64,000 nt of DNA from VXNE01 sp965217825 (lineage in GTDB: Bacteria; Pseudomonadota; Gammaproteobacteria; Pseudomonadales; Azotimanducaceae). Made by a program: the position numbers and the translations under genes. The stretch lies in contig OZ244571.1 in the NCBI GenBank assembly GCA_965217825.1, positions 2,604,001 through 2,668,000 of the forward strand, given 5' to 3'. A model generated the notes under the pieces. The model saw nothing but the letters and a program-made list of their open reading frames with translations. It ran no database searches and had not been told where the DNA came from. Of the stretch, positions 28,585 through 36,715 are shown piece by piece. Numbering within the stretch: the first letter of the stretch is position 1; every line of letters starts with the position of its first letter.

Positions 28585-29039
28585 CTAGGTAGGCGCGACA
28601 GCGGCGTCAGGTCCGAGATGTCGTTGAAGTCGACGTGCAGCCCAATCAGATTTGTAGCGAACTGCAGACCTTCCAGGCTTCGAATGTCACTGCTGCGGGC
28701 AATCAGTGTCTCTATTCGAGCCATCTCACTGGTGTAGATGGGCGCGCCGGACGATTTCCCCAGCTTGCGTTCGATATGGGCTCTAAGGTTGGCGTCCGGA
28801 ATCGTGACTTGAGCGCCCAGGCCTGGACCGGTGGGCTCTACCCCGCCACCACCGCCGCCGCCACAAGCAGCGAGCGCCAGCACCAAGGCCGGCAACGACA
28901 GCACCTCGAAAAGGGATGCCATGGCTTGCGGCGGGATTAGTCCAGGTCTCCGATCAGTCGGAACGAACCTACTCAAGTGATACTTCCAACAAGAGACTTG
29001 TAAAATATCCAATTATTACAATGAATTAATTGACTATAG

Positions 29040-29130
29040 TGGCGGAGAGGGAGGGATTCGAACCCTCGATGAGCTATTAACCCATACACACTTTCCAGGC
29101 GTGCTCCTTAAGCCGCTCGGACACCTCTCC
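29040..29130 (-). tRNA. tRNA-Ser (anticodon GGA)
   Basis: The minus strand folds as a class II tRNA. The acceptor stem GGAGAGG pairs with CCTCTCC, followed by discriminator G and encoded CCA at 29040-29042. The anticodon loop CTGGAAA carries GGA, a long variable arm is present, and the T-loop GTTCGAATC is canonical. It reads UCC and UCU codons. Its 3' end faces the LRR copy 40 bases away, a common integration site, but no second att repeat was found. Confidence 0.95.
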
Positions 29131-29309
29131 GTGACGATTGAAGGCAACCCGACCATCCGGACCCCGGCGTCGGAATCTGTGCCGTGAAGGGGCCGGCGGG
29201 GTCGCCGTCATCGCGGGACGTATCGTAGCCAGCGGGCAGTGAATGTGGCAAGTGACGTTCGGACCCGGGATGACGACAGTTTTTTCCGGCACATACATTC
29301 GCGTACGCT

Positions 29310-30095
29310 AAAGAATCCTCAAGCACCCAGGAATCGGCGCATGCCACCACCATCAAGCGGCCCACCGCGCGCATCGCGGGACGCGTAGTCAGCACACGCT
29401 TCGAAGATCTCTCCACGGAAACGATCCCCGTCACCAAGCAGTGCTTGATGGATTTCATCGGGGTCGCGCTGGCGGGGATGGGTGAGCCACTGGCGCGGAT
29501 CCTTCTCGAGGAGGTGGAAGAGCAGGGTGGCCGCCCGCAGGCGTCGATGTTTCGCACCGGCAAGAAGGCCAGCCTCAGCCAGGCGCCGCTCGTCAACGGC
29601 ACGGCCGGTCACGCCCTCGACTACGACGACGTCAACAGCGGTTGCAACGGACACCCCACGGCACCCGTTGCGCCGGCGGTGATGGCGCTCGCCGAGCACA
29701 TGGGATCATCCGGGCGCGACGTGATCCGGGCGCTTGCGTCCGGCATCGACGCCGAATGCCTGGCCGTAAGCTACACCGGCCGTTCGCCCTACAAGCGCGG
29801 CTGGCATGCAACGGGCACCGTGGGCTGCTTTGGTGCCGCTGCGGCTTCGGCACAGCTTCTCGAACTCGATGCCAATACGACAGCCCAGGCCTTCGGTATC
29901 GCCGGTACGCAAGCGGCTGCCCTGAAGGCCGTTTTCGGCACGATGACCAAGCCGTTGCATGCCGGTCGCGCGGCCGCGACGGGCGTTACGGCGGCGCGCC
30001 TCGCAAAGCGAGGATTCGCCAGCCGGTCGGACATATTGGAGGCTCCCCAGGGTTTTGGCGCGACGCAGAGCGACGCCGTCGGGGGTCGAGTCTTC
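29310..30095 (+). pseudogene. MmgE/PrpD family protein, N-terminal half only
   Basis: The frame shows ARIAGRVVSTRFEDLS, then MDFIGVALAGMGEP, GTAGHALDYDDV, GHPTAPVAPAVMALAEHMG and RGWHATGTVGCFGAAAASA, the classic first half of MmgE/PrpD proteins (2-methylcitrate dehydratase-like). It ends abruptly after QGFGATQSDAV. No ATG, GTG or TTG starts the visible N-terminal region in frame upstream of TTG 29445. Both ends are therefore damaged. Confidence 0.8.
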
Positions 30096-30394
30096 GCCAT
30101 AGGAACACCTCCTCCTCAAAGGATCCATGTGTCCACTACAGCGGGTCAACTCCACGGTGTATCCAGAATAACTAGCGCGCTGCTGAAGCCGACTTCGCGC
30201 GGGCAAGACAGGGAGGACTTCGGGTCGCATCGTCCTTCCGTAATGTATTCGGTGGCGTTGAGACTTTCGAAGACGATAACGATCTAAGGTTGCCTTCCGT
30301 CATCAAGACCCAGTTGTATGTTCGTGAGGATGGTTGAAGGTCTCTTGCGGTCCCGGAGCGCTTACCCGGCCGATCTGTATACACCTTCATCCCG
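30096..30394. other. Scrambled non-coding stretch
   Basis: No gene is supported. It lies between the broken MmgE/PrpD gene and the IS481 remnant and probably consists of IS-derived and deletion-scar sequence. Confidence 0.4.
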
Positions 30395-30540
30395 TGCCTA
30401 GAGGCGCCGCCTGAACCCGAGCACCCGTTCCATGATCGCACCGTGCGCGTCACCCGCTGCGGCCGCATCTGCGTCGGCAAACGCAAGATCAACCTCAGCA
30501 ACGTGTTCGCGGGGCAACTCGTGGGCAACAGAGCGAGCTA
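30395..30540 (+). pseudogene. IS481-like transposase, C-terminal remnant
   Basis: The frame EHPFHDRTVRVTRCGRIC followed by GKRKINLSNVFAGQLVG matches the C-terminal end of IS481 family integrase-type transposases. A TAG ends it early at about 30539. It forms the left edge of the MBL C-terminal half, so this IS may have mediated the rearrangement. Confidence 0.65.
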
Positions 30541-30906
30541 GGGACGCAGTCACTCACCGTCCAGGCGGGAAGCCGTTTCAAGTACGCAAACGAAGACGAT
30601 TCCGACCGCGGTGGCGGCGACGAATTCTACATCCTCGCTCCCGACCAGAACCTAATCGACGAGGGCAATCGCACGCAGGACTTCAACGACGCTTCCTACG
30701 TCGTCCTGCACACCAGTCCCATCGGCAAGATCCTGCTCGCCGGCGACGCCCACGACGCCACCTGGGACTACGTACTCCGACACTACGAAACCGCCGCGTC
30801 CGATGTCGACCTGCTGATCGCGCCGCACCATGGACGCAAATCCGGGCGCTCCTACGAGTTCCTCGCGATCCCTGCCGCCCCATTCAACTTCCGTCCGCCG
30901 ATTTGA
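30541..30906 (+). pseudogene. MBL-fold (ComEC-type) hydrolase, C-terminal half
   Basis: The frame from about 30553 reads LTVQAGSRFKYANEDD, then GKILLAGDAHDATWDYVL (metal-binding aspartate) and LLIAPHHGRKSGRS (metal-binding histidine pair), and stops at 30906. These are the later motifs of the fold whose N-terminal half is at 23453-23794. Some central sequence may be missing. The 88-residue gene and the HEPN gene follow in the same direction. Confidence 0.8.
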
Positions 30907-30937
30907 ACGCAGCGACCAGCGAGAGTAATCTGCCCCC

Positions 30938-31204
30938 ATGGTCGCCGACACCGCCAGCATCCGCGCCCAACTCGAGGACCTGCACGACCTCCCCACACCC
31001 GTACGCTCGTGGCTCGTCGAAGAGGGTCTCGATGCAACGGACGATCCCGCCGTTTGGGTCTGGGCCCTGGTCGAGCGAGACGATGCGGACCCGGAAACAC
31101 TGCGCCGCCTCAAGGCCGTCGCGCGCGAAGTCGTCCACCACGCGACCGGGCTCTGGGCCTACGTCCTGATTCGCGGCGCCGACGAGACAGAAGCCACCGC
31201 GTGA
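30938..31204 (+). CDS. Unknown 88-residue acidic protein between MBL and HEPN genes
   Basis: A compact, largely helical, acidic protein with LPTPVRSWLVEEGLDATDD and LRRLKAVAREVVHHATGLWA. No family recognised. It begins 31 bases after the MBL stop and overlaps the next gene by four bases (GTGA), so the three form one operon. It could be an antitoxin or adaptor for the HEPN protein; this is inference from gene order and size. Confidence 0.65.
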   Translation: MVADTASIRAQLEDLHDLPTPVRSWLVEEGLDATDDPAVWVWALVERDDADPETLRRLKAVAREVVHHATGLWAYVLIRGADETEATA

Positions 31205-31710
31205 GCCTGGCTCGCGATCTCCTCGCCCAGGCCAGACTCCTCGCGACCAAGGAACAGAGCCGCCCAAGGCAAGCCAGCCTGCGCCGTAGCGTGTCGGCTG
31301 CCTACTACGCACTGTTTCATCTGCTGGTGGAAGCTGCCGCGCGGCGACTTGTCTCGGGCACCGACCGGCAGCCACTGCGCAACTGCCTCGCCCGCGCCTT
31401 CGATCATGGGGTCATAAAGCGCGTCGCCCGCAAGTTCGCCGAGCGTAGCCTGTCGCCCAGGCTAAGCCCTGGCCTCAACGGCCTGCCGCTGCAGGTCGAA
31501 ATCGTCCGCGTCGCCGGGGCTTTCGTCGACCTGCAGCAGCACCGCCACGAAGCCGACTACGACATGGGCCGGCGGTTCACGCGGCTCGAAGTGCTGAACA
31601 TCGTCAGCGACGCCGAGCGCGCTTTCCTCGATTGGCGCGCCGTGCGGAATTCGGTCCAGGCCGACACGTTCATCGTCGGCTTGTTGACCTTCGAGAAGAT
31701 ACGCCTCTGA
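31201..31710 (+). CDS. HEPN-like domain protein
   Basis: The start is GTG 31201, overlapping the upstream stop. The 169-residue protein opens MSLARDLLAQARLL and carries RRSVSAAYYALFHLL, the helix that typifies HEPN proteins linked to nucleotidyltransferases and RNases. A strict R-x4-6-H RNase motif is not clear, so catalytic activity is uncertain. Together with the MBL and 88-residue genes it makes a candidate toxin or defence unit. Confidence 0.7.
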   Translation: MSLARDLLAQARLLATKEQSRPRQASLRRSVSAAYYALFHLLVEAAARRLVSGTDRQPLRNCLARAFDHGVIKRVARKFAERSLSPRLSPGLNGLPLQVEIVRVAGAFVDLQQHRHEADYDMGRRFTRLEVLNIVSDAERAFLDWRAVRNSVQADTFIVGLLTFEKIRL

Positions 31711-31862
31711 TCTCCCGCTCCACCGGCCTCCGCGTCTGTGCCGCCATCCAAGCTGCCTAGCACCGCGTCCCAACTCAGACCGGCGACGTTCCCAGTAACC
31801 GTGTGGCCAATTCAGCCGCGGTTGAGGACCACCCGGAGCCCGGAGTCACCCGCGTACCTCTC

Positions 31863-33948
31863 CGAGGACGCTTGGAGCAGGTGCGTGGGGTTCCTGCGCG
31901 ACCACGCGTGACATCGCACGCCAGCCTACACGGCCAGGGGACGCACGGTCTGTCAGTCGGTCGTGACGGGCTGGTCGAAGCTAATGCTGACCCCTCTTTG
32001 CTGAAGCACTGGAACATGCTCGTTCAAAGACTCGGCACTCAACGGATTCCGGCGAACGTCTATGCTGTCCCCCTCCCCCAGTCCCTCGTTCTCCACGAGT
32101 GGCGACAGCCCAGATATACCGTTCATGTGAAGATCCAGATTGGTCAGCGACGTCAGTCCCGCGAGTGGCGACAGATCGGACACACCGTTCTCCGACAAGA
32201 TCAGGTCCTCTAACGTGGTGAGGTCCGTCAGCGGCGAAATGTCCGATACGTTGTTGGCGCCAAGATCCAAGTCAGCCAGCGCAGTCAGACCTGACAGTGT
32301 CGAGACGTCCGATATGTCGTTTGCCTGAAGCTCTAGGTTGGTCAATGACGTCAGGCCCGACAGCGACATCAGATCCGATATCCTGTTGCTGCCAAGATGT
32401 AGATCCGTCATCGCGGTCAGGCTCGCCAGTGCCGACAGCTCCGATATGTCGTTGTATGGAAGGGTAAGTGTCTTTAATGCCGTCAGGCGCGAGAGCGGCG
32501 AAATGTCCGATATGTTATTCGCCAGCAGGTACAGCCCGGTCAGCGACGTAAGGCCCGATAGCGCCGTCAGGTCCGAAATCCTGTTGCTGCCAAAGTGTAG
32601 GTCTGCCATCGCGGTCAGTCCCGCCAGTGGCGCCAGTTCCGATATCTCGTTGTATGAAAGGAAAAGTGTCCTTAGTGCCGTCAGGCCTGAGATTGGGGAG
32701 ACGTCTGACACGTGATTGTCGAAGAGATACAGGATGGTCAGCGATGTCAGGCCCGATAACGGGGAGACATCTGACACGTTGTTGTAGCCAAGATGCAAGG
32801 TGGTCAGCGATGTCAGACCCGACAACGGCGACAGGTCCGATATCCCATTGAACGAAAGGGCGAGTACCTTCAACGCTGTCAGCCCCGATAGCGGCCAAAT
32901 GTCCGATATCCCGTTGATGCTGAGGCTCAAGTCAGTCAGGGACGTCAGGCCCGATAACGGGGAGACGTCTGACACGTCGTTGCTGCCAAGATGCAAGGTG
33001 ATCAACGACGTCAGGCCCGACAGCGGCGACAGATCCGATATCTCATTGATCGAAAGGAACAGTTCCTCCAGCGAGGTCAGGCCCGATAACGGCGATACAT
33101 CCGATATCCCATTGAACGCAAGGACCAGTTCCTTCAACGCCGTCAGATCCGACAATGGCGAAAGGTCTGATATCTCGTTCACGCCGACCGCCAAGTCAAC
33201 TAGTGACGTCAGGCCCGACAACGGCGACAGGTCCCGAATCTCATTGAAAGAAAGGTCCAGTTCCATCAACGCTGTCAGATCCGACAGCGGCGAAAGGTCC
33301 GATATCTTGTTCGAATAGAGCTTCAGGGAACTCAGCGCTGTCAAGCCGGAAAGTGGCGCCAGATCCGAGATCCTGTTCTCGCTAATATCCAGGGTCGAAA
33401 GACCAGGCAGGTTCGACAGCGGTGTCAGGTCCGAGATCCCGTTTAGCCTGATATTCAGCGTCGAAAGACCTGTCATGTTCGACAGCGGCGTCAGGTCCGA
33501 GATCCGGTTTCGCCTGATAGCCAGGGTTGAAAGACTAGGTAGGCGCGACAGCGGCGTCAGGTCCGAGATGTCGTTGAAGTCGACGTGCAGCCCAATCAGA
33601 TTTGTAGCGAACTGCAGACCTTCCAGGCTTCGAATGTCACTGCTGCGGGCAATCAGTGTCTCTATTCGAGCCATCTCACTGGTGTAGATGGGCGCGCCGG
33701 ACGATTTCCCCAGCTTGCGTTCGATATGGGCTCTGAGGTTGGCGTCCGGAATCGTGACTTGAGCGCCCAGGTCTGGACCGGTGGGCTCTACCCCGCCACC
33801 ACCGCCGCCGCCACAAGCAGCGAGCGCCAGCACCAAGGCCGGCAACGACAGCACCTCGAAAAGGGATGCCATGGCTTGCGGCGGGATTAGTCCAGGTCTC
33901 CGATCAGTCGGAACGAGCCTACTCAAGTGATACTTCCAACAAGAAACT
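31863..33948. repeat. Right copy of a ~2.1 kb duplication containing the LRR gene
   Basis: 31863-33948 is almost identical to 23795-28998 after removal of the two insertion sequences and two LRR units. Both junctions are sharp. The right edge sits at the start of the integrase gene and the left edge after the HEPN gene. The other copy has one edge inside the MBL gene and the other 40 bases from tRNA-Ser. Confidence 0.9.
31953..33872 (-). CDS. Leucine-rich-repeat lipoprotein (internalin-like), intact
   Basis: ATG 33872 gives 639 residues. The leader LPALVLALAACGGGG has a lipobox with Cys after LAA and a glycine-rich tether, so the protein is probably lipidated and displayed on a membrane. From about residue 95 it holds some 23 tandem 22-residue SDS22-like repeats of the form LSPLSGLTSLTTLHLGYNNV. 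It ends with a short cap (DVRRNPLSAESLNEHVPVL). Such repeats form a curved binding surface, so an adhesion or ligand-binding role is likely but untested. The gene's mates are an integrase on one side and the HEPN operon on the other. Confidence 0.9.
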   Translation of the reverse strand: MASLFEVLSLPALVLALAACGGGGGGGVEPTGPDLGAQVTIPDANLRAHIERKLGKSSGAPIYTSEMARIETLIARSSDIRSLEGLQFATNLIGLHVDFNDISDLTPLSRLPSLSTLAIRRNRISDLTPLSNMTGLSTLNIRLNGISDLTPLSNLPGLSTLDISENRISDLAPLSGLTALSSLKLYSNKISDLSPLSDLTALMELDLSFNEIRDLSPLSGLTSLVDLAVGVNEISDLSPLSDLTALKELVLAFNGISDVSPLSGLTSLEELFLSINEISDLSPLSGLTSLITLHLGSNDVSDVSPLSGLTSLTDLSLSINGISDIWPLSGLTALKVLALSFNGISDLSPLSGLTSLTTLHLGYNNVSDVSPLSGLTSLTILYLFDNHVSDVSPISGLTALRTLFLSYNEISELAPLAGLTAMADLHFGSNRISDLTALSGLTSLTGLYLLANNISDISPLSRLTALKTLTLPYNDISELSALASLTAMTDLHLGSNRISDLMSLSGLTSLTNLELQANDISDVSTLSGLTALADLDLGANNVSDISPLTDLTTLEDLILSENGVSDLSPLAGLTSLTNLDLHMNGISGLSPLVENEGLGEGDSIDVRRNPLSAESLNEHVPVLQQRGVSISFDQPVTTD

Positions 33949-33994
33949 TCTGAATATCCTTGAAACTGATACCAATTGGGGTATGAGTTGGGGT

Positions 33995-35149
33995 ATGACT
34001 TTGGCGAAACTCACGGTGCGAAGGATTGAAACGGCAAAGGGGCCAGCGAAGCTGACGGACGAGCACGGATTGTACCTCCGAGTGTCCCCGAGAGGCGCGA
34101 AGTCGTGGATCCAGCGGCTCAACATCAAGGGAATGCGGACGGATAACGCGGTGGGTCACTACCCCTCGATGGGTTTGGCGGAGGCGCGCGCGGCGGCCTT
34201 CGAGCGTTGGAAGATCGCGAAGGCAGGCGGCGATCCGCGGCAGGCCGACGGCAAGCCTGTACTTGCGCCCTCGTTCGCGGAAGCGGCGGAGGCGGTGATC
34301 GCCATACACGAGCCCACCTGGCGCAGCCCGAAGTCGGGGCCGCAGTGTCGGGCGAGCCTCGAAACCTACGCCTATCCGAGCATCGGCGAATTGCCGGTGT
34401 CGGAGCTCACGCCGGGACACGTCATGTCGGTGCTGCTGCCGATCTGGAACGAGAAACGCGAGACGGCGCGCCGGGTAAAGCAGTGTATCTCGGCGATATG
34501 CCGTTGGGCGGTGGCGCAGGGGTACCGCGACGACGACCCGGCGGGAGTCGTCGTTGATGCCGCCCTGCCGCGCAACACGGTGCAGCGGCGTCCGATGCCG
34601 GCCCTCGCCTATGAGGAGGTGGCGGACTGCATCGCGAAGGTGAAGGCCAGCCGCCGGGCGAGCGCGTCGTCAAAGCTGGCGCTGGAGTTCCTGGTGCTGA
34701 CGGCGGCGCGGTCGGCGGAGGTGCGCAAGGCGAAATGGGACGAGATCGATGTCGAGGGCGCGACCTGGACGGTGCCGGCGGAGCGCATGAAGGCGAACCG
34801 CGAGCACCGCGTACCGCTGTCGGGGCGCGCCCTCGAAGTGTTGGCCGACGCCGCAGAGCTTTCGGACGGGTCGGGGTTGGTGTTCCCCGGCGCACGATCC
34901 GGCCGTCCGCTGAGCGAGAACACGCACGCGAAATTGCTGCGAGAACTGCGGTTTGACGCGGTCACGCACGGGTTCCGGTCGAGCTTCCGGGACTACGCTG
35001 CGGAGCAAACGCACACGCCGCACGCGGTCATGGAGGCGGCGCTGGCCCACACGATCAAAAACAAGGCCGAGGCCGCCTACGCGCGCAGCGACCTCTTCGA
35101 AAAGCGGCGGGAACTGATGACATCTTGGGCCGACTACCTTGTGCGTTGA
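33995..35149 (+). CDS. Tyrosine recombinase, P4-type prophage/island integrase
   Basis: The start was placed at ATG 33995 (MTLAKLTVRRIETAKGPAKL), the DUF4102 arm-binding domain seen in P4-like integrases; ATG 33983 is an alternative. The catalytic domain shows AARSAEVRKAKWDEID (arginine), THGFRSSFRDYA (histidine-arginine) and NKAEAAYARSDLFEKRR (nucleophilic tyrosine). It appears intact at 384 residues. It lies beside the right LRR copy. A tRNA gene is 5 kb to the left, but a matching attachment repeat was not found. Confidence 0.92.
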   Translation: MTLAKLTVRRIETAKGPAKLTDEHGLYLRVSPRGAKSWIQRLNIKGMRTDNAVGHYPSMGLAEARAAAFERWKIAKAGGDPRQADGKPVLAPSFAEAAEAVIAIHEPTWRSPKSGPQCRASLETYAYPSIGELPVSELTPGHVMSVLLPIWNEKRETARRVKQCISAICRWAVAQGYRDDDPAGVVVDAALPRNTVQRRPMPALAYEEVADCIAKVKASRRASASSKLALEFLVLTAARSAEVRKAKWDEIDVEGATWTVPAERMKANREHRVPLSGRALEVLADAAELSDGSGLVFPGARSGRPLSENTHAKLLRELRFDAVTHGFRSSFRDYAAEQTHTPHAVMEAALAHTIKNKAEAAYARSDLFEKRRELMTSWADYLVR

Positions 35150-35382
35150 TCTCCGGACACGTAGCGTGGTCGTGCTCGCATAGGAGTCTACGCCGCACAG
35201 ATAGCTGCAATCGGCGGGCCGAGCGGCTAACGCGTGCCAGCCATTGTCACCCGGGCGGCCAACAGGTTCCGCGGGGCGATGTAGGACCGCTGCGTGGTGC
35301 CGCATGCCAGTGTGACAACCGGGCTCGAGGGAGGACAATGCAGGTATGCTTCGATGAGTTGTTTGGTCCCTGGTAGGGTGTC

Positions 35383-36381
35383 GTGGTGGAAATGGTGTCA
35401 GGTGTTTCGTGGAGGCCTCTCTGGCTCTCCTGCGTCTGGAGTTTGCTGCTCTCCGCACACCCGGCGTGGACAAAGACTTTGACGTTGAACTTCGTCGACA
35501 CGAACGGACGCCCGGTCGAGGTGACCAAGGCCGAACTGCTTCTCGTCGCGTGGGCCGAGACGGAGCGCATCGAACTCGAGACCTCGGCGAACAGCCTGCA
35601 GCTCGTGTTGGAGCCGGACTGGCTGCGCTCGCGCTGGCCGCAGTTCGACGCCCAAGAGGCCGTCTTCCTCTATCTCCAAGCGCCGCCGTTGGCCGCGATC
35701 CGGTCGCACCGGTTCCGATGGCCGGTCATCACAGGCTACGGTATCCCGACAGTCATCGACTTCCCGGGAGGCCGGCAAGCTGTCGTCAAGGACGAGGACG
35801 CGAGCATGACGCTCGCGTTCCGGCCGACGGGCGTCCGGCGAGTCCGGATCGTGGACCCACAGGGCATGCCGCTACGCGACGTGGCGGTCAGCGTGTCCAT
35901 GTTCTGGTCGACGTCCGGCCGCTGCGCTGTCATGACCGGCAGCGAATACCTTGGCCGCCGCGTCACCAACGCCGACGGGATCGTCGAGGTTGCCGACGGG
36001 GACTTCGAGTACGCGCTGTCTCTCCTCGGGGGCCACCACGTGTTTGCGGAAGGCGGTTCCATACCGTGGCGTTTGCTGACACACCTGACGGAACCGACAA
36101 CCGACATCGTGGCGCGTGAATTCCCCATCCAGCCGCTGAAGATGCGCGTTTGGCGCGGCAGCGAGCCGGCGGTCGGCATCTACTTGCGCGGCTACTCGGC
36201 CCTTTGTCTTTGTGGCGCTTGCGACGGGCCGCTTGCCACGACCGACGAAGAGGGCGGCATCCAGTTGGATGACTTCAGGCCCGAGGAATATCGCCGGGTA
36301 TGGCTCGTCGACGACGACATGGAGGTTTGGGAAGCGCCGACGTCCGCGTTGCCCAATACTGTCGTAGAGGTGCAGCTCTAG
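35383..36381 (+). CDS. Secreted protein with beta-sandwich-like domains, unknown function
   Basis: The N-terminus (WRPLWLSCVWSLLLSAHPAW) is a probable signal peptide. The body contains repeats of the type VRIVDPQGMPLRDVAVSVSM and ends in LPNTVVEVQL. These resemble carboxypeptidase-regulatory-like or Ig-like modules. No catalytic motif is evident. The TAG stop overlaps the left end of a MITE, so the natural C-terminus may have been altered. Confidence 0.6.
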   Translation: MVEMVSGVSWRPLWLSCVWSLLLSAHPAWTKTLTLNFVDTNGRPVEVTKAELLLVAWAETERIELETSANSLQLVLEPDWLRSRWPQFDAQEAVFLYLQAPPLAAIRSHRFRWPVITGYGIPTVIDFPGGRQAVVKDEDASMTLAFRPTGVRRVRIVDPQGMPLRDVAVSVSMFWSTSGRCAVMTGSEYLGRRVTNADGIVEVADGDFEYALSLLGGHHVFAEGGSIPWRLLTHLTEPTTDIVAREFPIQPLKMRVWRGSEPAVGIYLRGYSALCLCGACDGPLATTDEEGGIQLDDFRPEEYRRVWLVDDDMEVWEAPTSALPNTVVEVQL

Positions 36382-36587
36382 TGCTCCGTCAAACCTAAAT
36401 CTACGGGTATCTGCGGGTCTTTTTGGCCCCTGGATAGTTTTCTTGCGAGGGGTATCCCCTCGCGCTCCCCGGCTGAGGGCTCCGTTGCTCCTCCTTGTGT
36501 GGTGCCTGCCACACCGCGTCGTCGCGCCTCGCCAGGAACCAAAAATCCCTCGCAGCTACACTCGCATTTTTAGGCTTGACGGAACAC
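36381..36587. mobile_element. MITE with IS630-type ends, complete copy
   Basis: A 207-base copy in the orientation opposite to 20630-20834, flanked by TA. Ends are GTGCTCCGTCAAACC on the left and GGCTTGACGGAACAC on the right; the right end matches the IS630 terminus more closely than the left. It contains several internal complementary stretches (GAGGGGTATCCCCTC). Confidence 0.8.
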
Positions 36588-36715
36588 TAGCCTCTTTCGA
36601 GGCTGTTGAGTCATATCCCGACCCGACCGCTCGGCCAATCCTTCGTTGCTCGCGTCGGCGAATTGCGTGAAGCCGGGACGCGAACGAGGCGGAAGTGTTG
36701 GGAGTCGATCGGGCT

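Larger units (their letters stand above)
23885..28922 (-). pseudogene. Leucine-rich-repeat lipoprotein, left copy, interrupted
   Basis: Three segments (23885-24397, 25636-26844 and 28593-28922) match the intact gene at 31953-33872 almost base for base, and begin with the same lipobox leader. Inserted between them are IS630 (24400-25633) and the ISNCY-like element (26845-28584). A third lesion is an extra G near 25764 (GGAAGGGGTAAG here, GGAAGGGTAAG in the intact copy), which shifts the frame. This copy also has two 22-residue repeats near 24170-24310 that the intact copy lacks. It cannot make a full protein. Confidence 0.9.
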
